Below the pieces are notes generated by a model. The model was not told the origin of the DNA, searched no databases, and was given only the letters and a program-made list of their open reading frames with translations. A stretch of DNA of 39,682 nucleotides from Candidatus Sigynarchaeota archaeon (GTDB lineage Archaea > Asgardarchaeota > Lokiarchaeia > Sigynarchaeales > Sigynarchaeaceae), in assembly GCA_030587525.1 (NCBI GenBank), contig JAUQYW010000550.1, positions 1 through 39,682 on the forward strand, read 5' to 3'. Positions 32,824 through 39,682 of the stretch are shown piece by piece. The position numbers were made by a program, and so were the translations under genes. Each line of letters begins with the position of its first letter. The first letter of the stretch is position 1.

Positions 32824-33789
32824 CTACTTTGGTTCCTTCAAGCCAAGGTCGATGAGCTGGCCATACACGAGCGCTACGAGGATCTTGCTCAGCAAATCAC
32901 CGATGAGCCGGTCGGACCGCTTCGCGGCCTCTTCTTTCAAGTATACTTCCACGACGTGGCGCACGCTCCCGCTTTCCTCGTAATGCTTTTTCACGAAATC
33001 CCGGAAAAACGTCGTGTATTCCAGGTTCTCTTGCAAGACGGTTTTCACGTTTTCTTTTCCCATTACAGCACCAAAATGGCAATAACCGATGGCCTCCGGT
33101 TCAAGATCGATAAGCTTGCGAAGGCTCTTGATGTACGTCTCCGTGTTATACTCCGGTGGCATAGACGTGCCGAAGGTGATAAGTCTGGTCGAATGGAACA
33201 GGGTGCCCGCTGCTTCGGCTGCGAACATGAACTTAGCATAGCCGTTTTCCAGCAGTGTGGGGCTGCAATGGTCACCCGTATGCCCAGGCGTGTATATGAG
33301 CTTGAATTCTTGCCCTGGCTTCAAGCCGGGGATGGGGAGTATGGTATCGGGATCGATGATCTCGTAAGCCTCCTCGGGTAAAGGATGCATCTCTCCAACT
33401 CCCAATTCGCCAAAAGTTCTTGCTGCACGCTGCATGTGCAGCGCGGTGTCTTGCAACTGGTCGTGCGTCTTTTGCGTCGTGATGACCTTCACGGACGGGT
33501 TCGATTCTTTCAATATATTCCACAATTTCCAACCGCCACCGAAATGGTCGAAATGGTAATGCGATGGCACGATGTATTTGATTCTTTGGAGAGGAATTCC
33601 TTGTTTCTTCAAGAATCGCAAGATGTTCTTGACGTCGTCCGACGTTCCCGTATCGAGAAGAAGAATCGCTTCCGGCGTCTCCAGCACGAAGGTCGAAACG
33701 ACATGCTTGACTGCATAGGCCTGGACATCGATATGGTAGATCTGATCCGTGATTTTCCCGGATGCCACGATGATTGGGTTCGTTTCCAT
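32824..33789 (-). CDS. MBL-fold (metallo-beta-lactamase superfamily) hydrolase
   Basis: 321 residues. The metal motif SHYHFDHFGG gives His77, His79, Asp81 and His82. TPGHTGDHCSP supplies His170, and CHFGAV the last His (about 238). The bridging Asp of most families is Glu192 here, in AAEAAG; other MBL proteins carry a similar GEAAG, so activity is likely kept. LLLDTGTSD marks the first strand. Candidate activities are thioesterase, lactonase or phosphodiesterase; the sequence does not decide. The C-terminal 80 residues are helical, as in glyoxalase-II-like members. The ATG at 33789 is preferred to a GTG three codons upstream. The promoter region is shared with the divergent GH18-like gene, 62 bases between starts. 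Confidence 0.87.
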   Translation of the reverse strand: METNPIIVASGKITDQIYHIDVQAYAVKHVVSTFVLETPEAILLLDTGTSDDVKNILRFLKKQGIPLQRIKYIVPSHYHFDHFGGGWKLWNILKESNPSVKVITTQKTHDQLQDTALHMQRAARTFGELGVGEMHPLPEEAYEIIDPDTILPIPGLKPGQEFKLIYTPGHTGDHCSPTLLENGYAKFMFAAEAAGTLFHSTRLITFGTSMPPEYNTETYIKSLRKLIDLEPEAIGYCHFGAVMGKENVKTVLQENLEYTTFFRDFVKKHYEESGSVRHVVEVYLKEEAAKRSDRLIGDLLSKILVALVYGQLIDLGLKEPK

Positions 33790-33819
33790 TACACACACTC
33801 AAGAAATGGAAAGAACGCG

Positions 33820-33830
33820 TTTTTATTAAA
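33820..33830 (+). promoter_or_regulatory. TATA-like box for the GH18-like/sulfatase operon
   Basis: TTTTTATTAAA lies 22-32 bases ahead of the ATG at 33852. No Shine-Dalgarno sequence is seen, so a leaderless first gene is likely. It sits in the 62-base gap between divergent genes. Confidence 0.45.
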
Positions 33831-33851
33831 CGTCTGCGCCAAATTAAAACC

Positions 33852-36176
33852 ATGGATATGCCGTCGATCAAGTTTACGTTGCAAGTCATGTCGGTGGCGT
33901 GCGCGAGCTTCTTGCTCGGAATATTGTTCATTTCCGAGAATATGATGATTCCTCAAGGAGATTACCTCGTGTTCGGGATTGGCATTGGCACGGGCGTTTT
34001 ACTCCCGCTGCTTCTCCCGCTGTTCCAGGGAATCAATAAGGCCATAATCCGGTGGGTATTTCTGATTTACTCAGCGGCCGCGGCGATGGCCACGATTATG
34101 CTGATCAATGGCATTTTCCTCCCCTTCGCTGCCACTGTCTTGTGCATGTCGTTGCCGTGCCTCATCGTATTCGGATTCACTATGGCTATGCTTCGTGAGG
34201 TGACGGCGGCGCGATGGCGGCGCGACGTTGTCTGCATGATCCTCGCGTCGTCCTTCTCCATGCTGGGTCGATCGATAAAAATCGCCCCGTTCACGACGTG
34301 GTACGCCCTTTATGCCGTGGTTGCCGTGCTCGTCACGAATGCGATCGTGCATTTAATTCCCGGTTTCCCGCGTGTCGTGGAACAACAGACCCGTGAAATC
34401 GAGGTAACGCGGTCGTCACGCGTGCCATCTATGAGCGGCGGTGCCTATTTTGCTCTCGGAATCGTGCTTGGTGCCATTGCAGGTGCCATCTCGTTCGTGC
34501 CAGGATTCCTGGGCGATTTAGCATGGATCGATCCGAATCCTATGTCGCCGGGCGTGCCGCGGACCATCATCGAACGGCCGTGGGCTCCCTGGGACACGAT
34601 CGCAATCATCGCCGGCAGCATCGTGATCGACGCATCTATCATCAAAGCCTTGCTGGATCGACCCAAGTGGGCGCTCCACGTTTCATCCATTATGTTCGCG
34701 GGGTTCTTGATCACGTGGCTGGCATCCTGGTCAAGTATAACAATTCCACTATTCATCTGGTCGTTGTCCGGCATCACGCTGTTTTTCGGGGCGATCGGGA
34801 GCTTGATCATCGCGATCTTGCGATGGTTTGTGCCGCCATTCCCTGGTTCCCGGGTTGGCGAAGCATCGCGCAGGGCATGGTGCTTGGTGGTGCCATTTAT
34901 CGGTTCCTCGGCCGCCGGGCTCATGCTTCGCGGCATTTTCGACCGGGCCATGACCTATTTGCCCGTTATGATAATAATTCCCGTGCTTTCGGGCGTGATA
35001 ATCTTCACGATCTGGTTTACCTTGATCATGCAACAACATTACCTTTCCCCGCCAGAACGTGCATTCACCATCGAAAGAAAGCATGGCCGGCACCGGGTGG
35101 ACGCGGTGCTCGTCGCGTTCCTTGCCCTCGGTGCCACGTACGCGGCGGGATATGCGATGTACCATGCGCCCTACCATGGAACGATGGAACGGCTTTACAT
35201 GTGGGGAGGTGTAATCGGTAGCTGGACACCCGAGGTCGAAGCCCGGGTCACGCACGCGACCGTTTTCTCGCTCGGCTTGAACTTGACGTCCGGCGAGGTA
35301 TCGAGCACCTGGCTCCCGGCGGATAACACACCCTACCATAACCGGGGCATCGAGGTCATGCCCACTATATTCCTCGCCTACTCGGACTTGTATTATATGC
35401 TCAAGAACACCGGCGGGAAACTGGATAAATTCATCACCTCGTTGCGTTCCACGTTGATCGCCACGCAGGTGGATGGCGTGTCCATCGATTTCGAGATGCT
35501 CACGACGCCAGCCGGGGCACCCCGGGTCACGACCGAGGATTGGATTTCCACCTGGGAGCGCATCAGCGCGGAAGCATGCCATGGCGGCGGCAACGATTTC
35601 TTGCTCGGCGTGTACTGGCAGATATATGGCGAATATTCGCGCGATCAAGTGAACCGGTACTTCCGGGCGGTCGATATCCACGTCGAAAATATGTACGAAC
35701 ATCACCAGCAAACTTCCTACCAAGGATCCACGATCGTGATCGAGGCCTCGATCGAGAACATCATCGACGTCTATGCGCTGCTCGATGACACGGCAATGAT
35801 GGCCAAGATCATGCCCGGCCTGCCCGTGTACCATTACATCTGGATCGATGGCCAGCGGGTCTCCCTCAACGAGTCGTTGATACTGCCCGGTGGCAGCTGG
35901 TGGCCGTTCCACGCGTTCAGCACTCTTGAGCAAGTTATGATCGACAACAACGCCACGTTCCGCTGGGATCCTTTCAGCGGCGCCACGTGGGCACGGTTCG
36001 AGATGACCTTGCAAGATAACCGCACGGTCACGGTCGTGGCTTACTTGCACGATACAGCGCACCTGGCACGGACCATGCACGTGATGGAGGGGTACGGGAT
36101 CAACGGCATTATGCTTTGGCCGGCACACCAGATGGTGCCACCTGGATTCATCCAAACATTTTTTCACGAGCCGTGA
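33852..36176 (+). CDS. Polytopic membrane protein with C-terminal GH18-like (chitinase-type) domain
   Basis: 774 residues. About twelve membrane helices fill residues 10-445, including the charged loops REVTAARWRRD and EQQTREIEVTRSSR. After a last helix (VDAVLVAFLALGATYAAGYAMY) an exposed domain of about 320 residues carries the GH18 signature DGVSIDFE at 541-548, with Asp541, Asp546 and catalytic Glu548. Later segments LLGVYWQIYGEYSRD, MYEHHQQTSY and MPGLPVYHYIWIDG fit barrel strands. In GH18 the Glu protonates the glycosidic bond and the substrate N-acetyl group is the nucleophile, so an HexNAc-containing glycan is a fair guess. The membrane half may be transport-like. First gene of a three-gene operon with the pseudo-sulfatase and sulfatase; the next ATG is 6 bases on. 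The long open frame upstream is ignored because the TATA box fits 33852. Confidence 0.78.
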   Translation: MDMPSIKFTLQVMSVACASFLLGILFISENMMIPQGDYLVFGIGIGTGVLLPLLLPLFQGINKAIIRWVFLIYSAAAAMATIMLINGIFLPFAATVLCMSLPCLIVFGFTMAMLREVTAARWRRDVVCMILASSFSMLGRSIKIAPFTTWYALYAVVAVLVTNAIVHLIPGFPRVVEQQTREIEVTRSSRVPSMSGGAYFALGIVLGAIAGAISFVPGFLGDLAWIDPNPMSPGVPRTIIERPWAPWDTIAIIAGSIVIDASIIKALLDRPKWALHVSSIMFAGFLITWLASWSSITIPLFIWSLSGITLFFGAIGSLIIAILRWFVPPFPGSRVGEASRRAWCLVVPFIGSSAAGLMLRGIFDRAMTYLPVMIIIPVLSGVIIFTIWFTLIMQQHYLSPPERAFTIERKHGRHRVDAVLVAFLALGATYAAGYAMYHAPYHGTMERLYMWGGVIGSWTPEVEARVTHATVFSLGLNLTSGEVSSTWLPADNTPYHNRGIEVMPTIFLAYSDLYYMLKNTGGKLDKFITSLRSTLIATQVDGVSIDFEMLTTPAGAPRVTTEDWISTWERISAEACHGGGNDFLLGVYWQIYGEYSRDQVNRYFRAVDIHVENMYEHHQQTSYQGSTIVIEASIENIIDVYALLDDTAMMAKIMPGLPVYHYIWIDGQRVSLNESLILPGGSWWPFHAFSTLEQVMIDNNATFRWDPFSGATWARFEMTLQDNRTVTVVAYLHDTAHLARTMHVMEGYGINGIMLWPAHQMVPPGFIQTFFHEP

Positions 36177-36182
36177 TTGAGC

Positions 36183-37139
36183 ATGAGCGCTTCGCATCCA
36201 CGAATCCTCCTTCTCCTGGCACGAAAGCCGGTGAATGAATTGCCTGCAATCCTGCCATCAATGTATCGCAATGAAAGTTACCTGGCGGGGCAGCACTGGG
36301 CCACGAACCTGGTGTCGATCCTGTCAAGCACGGTTCCCTCCCACCACGGCATTTGGTCAGAGGAGGGTAAGCTGGGTTTGCACGTGAATCCCTTGCCTGC
36401 TTGCTTGAAGCGGTTCGGATATCGATCATTGTTCGTGGGCCCGGATGATGCGAAGGTCATCGCTATCCAGTGCGGTTTCGAGGATGTCCGCCCGATCTCG
36501 GGCAATGATGCTGCCCAGGACATCATTAAAGTCCTCGCGCGGTCGAACAATGCTCCCTCTTTCGTCGCGTGCGTTTTGGACGAGTTTCCTCCATCCATGA
36601 TGGATGCCATTACAAGGCTCGCACAAGACCCGGACGATGGCGAGAGCATCACGATCATCGTGGCGCAACTGGTTCCTCGCGTTAGTGAGTCTTGCTCGCC
36701 GGTCTCCGTTCCCTTCGCGGTTGCAAGCCCGGGAATCAAGCGTAACCACGGATCGAGGGCCCACTTCTGGGCTCTCCTGGACATAGCGCCTTCGCTGCTC
36801 GGCTCGCTGGCTCTCAAGATCCCTTACTCTATGGTAGGAAGGGACCAGCACTTGTTCTGGCGCGGAAAGGGAAGGAGGGCGATCAAGTTCCCGCGAGAGC
36901 GAGCCTTGTTCGAGTATGCCGATGGATCCAAAACCATGTGCAGTGCGAAGTACATGCTCACCGTGCATTTAGGGAAGGAAGGCGGGGAATTGGTCGAGCA
37001 CGTTGCGGGCATCGCCATCTCCCACAACCTTTGGGACGATGCGTCGTCGGCTAAAGTGAAAGAACATGCCATGCTGGAGATGCTCTGGGCACAGATGGAC
37101 AAGGAATCGGTACCCATGCCCAGGATTGCAGGAGCGTGA
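36183..37139 (+). CDS. Degenerate sulfatase paralogue (pseudo-sulfatase)
   Basis: 318 residues that align with the sulfatase encoded just downstream but without its active site. WATNLVSILSSTVPSHHGIW (39-58) lies where the active enzyme has CTPTRASIITGQYASQHGAW: the formylglycine Cys becomes Trp39 and the Arg becomes Leu43. The N-terminal metal-binding ITTDQ is LLARK. Downstream, VPFAVASPGIKRNHG and LLDIAPSLLGSLALKIP match IPFIVRCPELIPANHS and LVDLPQTMLGLLGLPVP. The middle region is shorter (318 against 533 residues) and the TTDHGD metal motif is not found. The frame is intact, so it is a maintained protein, not a decaying gene. A scaffold or regulator of the neighbouring sulfatase, or a glycan-binding protein, is possible. 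GTGAT lies ahead of the ATG. Confidence 0.72.
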   Translation: MSASHPRILLLLARKPVNELPAILPSMYRNESYLAGQHWATNLVSILSSTVPSHHGIWSEEGKLGLHVNPLPACLKRFGYRSLFVGPDDAKVIAIQCGFEDVRPISGNDAAQDIIKVLARSNNAPSFVACVLDEFPPSMMDAITRLAQDPDDGESITIIVAQLVPRVSESCSPVSVPFAVASPGIKRNHGSRAHFWALLDIAPSLLGSLALKIPYSMVGRDQHLFWRGKGRRAIKFPRERALFEYADGSKTMCSAKYMLTVHLGKEGGELVEHVAGIAISHNLWDDASSAKVKEHAMLEMLWAQMDKESVPMPRIAGA

Positions 37140-37145
37140 CGAGAA

Positions 37146-38747
37146 ATGGCACGACCCAACATCTTGCTCATCACCACGGACCAGCACCACCATTCCGTGA
37201 TCGGCATCAACAATCCCGTGGTCCAGACCCCGAACATCGATCGCTTGGCTAAGGAAGGTACCGTGTTCACCCGTGCCTATTGCACGAATCCCACGTGCAC
37301 CCCGACCCGTGCCTCCATCATCACGGGGCAATACGCGAGCCAGCATGGCGCGTGGTCGCTCGGCACGAAGCTCCTGGAAGACGTACCGACCATCGGGGAT
37401 GCGTTGCACAAGGAAGGCTACCAGACGGCGCTCATCGGGAAAGCACACTTCGAGCCCTTGAAATCGACGGCAGAGTTCAAGTCACTGGAATCCTATCCCA
37501 TCCTCCAGGACGAGGCATTTTGGAAGAAATTTCATGGCCCCTATTATGGCTTTGATTATATCGAATTGGCCAGGAATCACACGGATGAAGCGCACGTGGG
37601 TCAGCATTATGCCCTCTGGATGGAAGAAAAAGGGCTGGCGAATTGGCGGGATTATTTCTTGAAGCCGACGGGAACCAGGACACCCTTTGACCAGCGACGC
37701 GATGCACCGCTGTGGCCGATTCCCGAAAAGTTTCATTACAACGCGTGGATCGCCGAGTCGAGCAATAAAAAGCTCGAAGAATATGCTCGGAACAAGCAGC
37801 CATTCTTCTTGTGGGCGAGCTTCCTGGATCCCCACGCGCCCCGCATCGTGCCTGACCCGTGGCACAAGATGTACGATCCCGGGAAAATGGAAGTGCCGCC
37901 GCTGGATCCAGAGGAGCACCGCGCCAATCCCCCGCATTTTCGCTATGCGCGAAAGGGGTACAAGTCCCGGAACCGCTTCTTGAACGCGTGGCATGCCATC
38001 ATGTCACTATTCAGCGGGATCACCGTGGCTCGATTCTACGCGGATTTTCGGAAGCACGGCGTGCCAATGCACGGCTTGCACGGGGTTCACCCTCACATGT
38101 ACAACGTGGACCGGCTGAAAACAGAAATAGCAGCCTACTTTGGTATGGTTTCTCTGATCGACAAGTACATCGGGGAAATCGTGCAAAACCTGGAACGGTT
38201 GGGGCTTGCCGAGAACACGATAGTAATCTTCACGACCGACCACGGCGACTTTTTCGGGCAACATGGCTTGGTGACGAAGGGCCCCTTCCACTACGAGGAC
38301 CTAGTCCGCATCCCGTTCATCGTGCGATGCCCGGAGCTGATCCCGGCGAACCATTCTAGCGATGCCCTACAGTCGCTCGTGGACCTTCCCCAGACCATGC
38401 TAGGCTTGCTGGGTCTTCCAGTTCCCGAGCGCATGACCGGCGTGGACCAGTCGCAAGTATGGCTCGGCAAGAACGAGAGCGCCCGCGACCACGTCCTGGT
38501 CGAAATGCACCATTCTCCCGCACTGGTCCACGTGAAGACGTACGTCAACAAGCGATACAAGATCACGGCCTATAACGAGGCCACTTACGGCGAGCTGTTC
38601 GATCTCCAAGAAGATCCGGGAGAAAAGCACAATCTCTGGAACGATCCCGCCAAAGTGGGACTCAAGTCGGAGCTGCTTTTTCGGTTGATCCAAGCGGAGT
38701 TCGAGAAAGATTGGCAGATGCACGCGTCGCGAGTAAGGAAGAATTAA
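37146..38747 (+). CDS. Sulfatase (alkaline-phosphatase superfamily, Cys-type)
   Basis: 533 residues, typical for type I sulfatases. CTPTR (51-55) is the C-x-P-x-R motif whose Cys must become formylglycine. Asp12 in ITTDQHH, the Thr-rich FTTDHGDFFGQHG (Asp and His near 365-366) and TKGPFHYEDLVRIPF supply metal- and sulfate-binding residues. The end has the family pattern LFDLQEDPGEKHNLW. No signal peptide is seen, so the enzyme is probably cytoplasmic or exported with a partner. Substrates of the family are sulfated sugars or aryl sulfates; the operon context of a membrane GH18-like protein favours a sulfated aminosugar. The needed formylglycine-generating enzyme is not in this window. The ATG is 6 bases after the pseudo-sulfatase stop, with AGGAG ahead. 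Confidence 0.93.
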   Translation: MARPNILLITTDQHHHSVIGINNPVVQTPNIDRLAKEGTVFTRAYCTNPTCTPTRASIITGQYASQHGAWSLGTKLLEDVPTIGDALHKEGYQTALIGKAHFEPLKSTAEFKSLESYPILQDEAFWKKFHGPYYGFDYIELARNHTDEAHVGQHYALWMEEKGLANWRDYFLKPTGTRTPFDQRRDAPLWPIPEKFHYNAWIAESSNKKLEEYARNKQPFFLWASFLDPHAPRIVPDPWHKMYDPGKMEVPPLDPEEHRANPPHFRYARKGYKSRNRFLNAWHAIMSLFSGITVARFYADFRKHGVPMHGLHGVHPHMYNVDRLKTEIAAYFGMVSLIDKYIGEIVQNLERLGLAENTIVIFTTDHGDFFGQHGLVTKGPFHYEDLVRIPFIVRCPELIPANHSSDALQSLVDLPQTMLGLLGLPVPERMTGVDQSQVWLGKNESARDHVLVEMHHSPALVHVKTYVNKRYKITAYNEATYGELFDLQEDPGEKHNLWNDPAKVGLKSELLFRLIQAEFEKDWQMHASRVRKN

Positions 38748-38763
38748 AGTAAAAGAAAATCAA

Positions 38764-39669
38764 TTATGGTTGGCTGGATGGTAACACCTTGAGTACCGAG
38801 GGTACTGCCCGCCCACGCTTGATCGCACGGTCGATGCCGATTTTACCGAGGAGCAGGATGATCCCGATCAGGATCGCGGCCGCGAGCACGAACGTGTTCA
38901 GGAGGAACGGGACGTCAAAATTCGGGACTGGATCGACGAGGGGATCGCGGCGAACGATTTGCCCGTCCTTGAAGATCAAGAACGTGAGCGTGTAGACGAG
39001 TAAGCCCTTAATCGCGTTCACCATGAATCCAAGCGTGAACATAACCGCGGCAACGGCGAGATATATGAACCCGCCCCCGACATTCTGCCGCGTGATACCC
39101 TTTTTCGCGCCCGCCACGAGCGTGCCAAGATACCACGTGATGTATATACCAGAGAGAACGCCCCAGACAGGGATGAAACTGCCGAGCAGCATAAACGGGA
39201 AGCCAATCGCAGCCAGTGCCAAGCCTCCGAGCAGGAGCTGCTTGTTCGCTAATCGCTTGTCGACTTGCATCCAGCCCGGGAGTCCTTTCTTCTTGTCGAG
39301 CATGAAGAGAAAGACCGCGAATGCCGATGCCGCGATCATGCAAGGCAAGTAACTCATCGCCACGCTCAAGAAGTTCATGTGCACGAGGTTGATGACCGAA
39401 TTGCCGAACGGGATCAGCATGCCCGCGAGCAAGGAATTGCCGAGGAATAGCATCTCGATGGGCATCCTGGGCTTTTTCCCGGTTTTCATACCATCCGTCT
39501 CCACCGGCTTGTCGGCATCGGGCGCGATGTCCGGCTGCTTATTCGCCATGAAGAACATGACGATGCCCGCAGGGATCGCGAGGAACACGGGTGCCACTAC
39601 ATCGAACACGATCACGAGCACGATGTATGCAAAGAACACGACCACGGCGGTCAGCACGATCGCCAGCAT
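38764..39669 (-). CDS. Polytopic membrane protein at window edge, start uncertain
   Basis: At least 301 residues with about eight hydrophobic segments, including PAGIVMFFMA, LFLGNSLLAGMLIPFGNSVINLVH, SYLPCMIAASAFAVFLFML, and GGGFIYLAVAAVMFTLGFMVNAI. A cytoplasmic-type loop of Asp, Lys and Pro lies at about 44-72. The C-terminus ends with a basic KRGRAVPSV stretch. The family is not recognised. The ATG at 39669 is the first methionine in the window, but the frame is open to the window edge, so the true start may lie outside. It converges on the sulfatase operon with 16 bases between stops. Confidence 0.6.
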   Translation of the reverse strand: MLAIVLTAVVVFFAYIVLVIVFDVVAPVFLAIPAGIVMFFMANKQPDIAPDADKPVETDGMKTGKKPRMPIEMLFLGNSLLAGMLIPFGNSVINLVHMNFLSVAMSYLPCMIAASAFAVFLFMLDKKKGLPGWMQVDKRLANKQLLLGGLALAAIGFPFMLLGSFIPVWGVLSGIYITWYLGTLVAGAKKGITRQNVGGGFIYLAVAAVMFTLGFMVNAIKGLLVYTLTFLIFKDGQIVRRDPLVDPVPNFDVPFLLNTFVLAAAILIGIILLLGKIGIDRAIKRGRAVPSVLKVLPSSQP

Positions 39670-39682
39670 ATTGCGCGTCGCA

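Noticed and set aside
34749..36197. Open frame of 482 codons on the minus strand
   Set aside because: It is antisense to the GH18-like coding region; its His/Arg-rich composition is what a mirrored G+C-rich gene gives.

Overview
The window comes from an archaeon, most probably an Asgard archaeon (Promethearchaeota) with roughly 50% G+C by eye. The domain is set by an archaeal-type block of RNA polymerase subunit Rpo3/D, eL18, uL13 and uS9, by TATA-like boxes 25-50 bases ahead of many genes, and by several apparently leaderless starts. The Asgard placement is an inference. It rests on a degenerate small-GTPase domain fused to a longin-like domain, a long 23-residue leucine-rich-repeat protein, an EF-hand protein, and a giant beta-helix surface protein with a RING-like zinc domain on its inner side. 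No rRNA, tRNA, CRISPR array, insertion sequence or phage gene was found. Coding density is high. The longest gene-free stretch is 28864-29153 (290 bases), which holds two hairpin-forming inverted repeats and a TATA-like box; 5529-5702 (174 bases) holds T-rich terminator-like sequence.

Layout. 1-3163 (minus strand): a GH31 alpha-xylosidase-like enzyme cut by the window edge, and a Dcr2-like metallophosphoesterase. 3392-5528 (plus): rpo3-rpl18e-rpl13-rps9, without the usual neighbours on either side. 5703-8031: a Gfo/Idh/MocA oxidoreductase converging on a two-TM RCK-type protein that has no visible K+ selectivity filter. 8168-14296 (minus): the 1454-residue surface protein and the pseudoGTPase/longin-like protein. 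14432-16551 (plus): two tandem paralogous membrane proteins and a six-cysteine mini-protein. 16583-18064 (minus): the EF-hand protein. 18218-20887 (plus): a GH63-like glycosidase and a membrane protein with a His/Asp motif. 20838-27292 (minus): a five-gene operon for membrane or surface glycan work (NIPA/DMT-like transporter, DegT aminotransferase, membrane-anchored GH-A hydrolase, polytopic membrane protein, membrane-anchored alpha/alpha-barrel enzyme). 27379-28863 (minus): the LRR protein. 29154-31716 (plus): a diacylglycerol-kinase-family lipid kinase and an FGGY (glycerol-kinase-like) kinase. 31747-33789 (minus): an SGNH hydrolase and an MBL-fold hydrolase. 33852-38747 (plus): a three-gene operon with a polytopic GH18-like protein, a pseudo-sulfatase and an apparently intact sulfatase. 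38764-39669 (minus): a polytopic membrane protein at the edge.

How it fits together. Apart from the information-processing block, the dominant theme is carbohydrate and surface-glycan metabolism: GH31, GH63-like, GH-A, GH18-like, alpha/alpha-barrel, sulfatase, SGNH esterase, sugar aminotransferase, sugar oxidoreductase and FGGY kinase. Several of these enzymes are tethered to the outer face of the membrane. The second theme is eukaryote-like modular proteins. The most unusual items are the pseudoGTPase-longin fusion, the pseudo-sulfatase/sulfatase/GH18 operon, and the surface protein that links a beta-helix/PKD ectodomain to a cytoplasmic RING-like zinc module.
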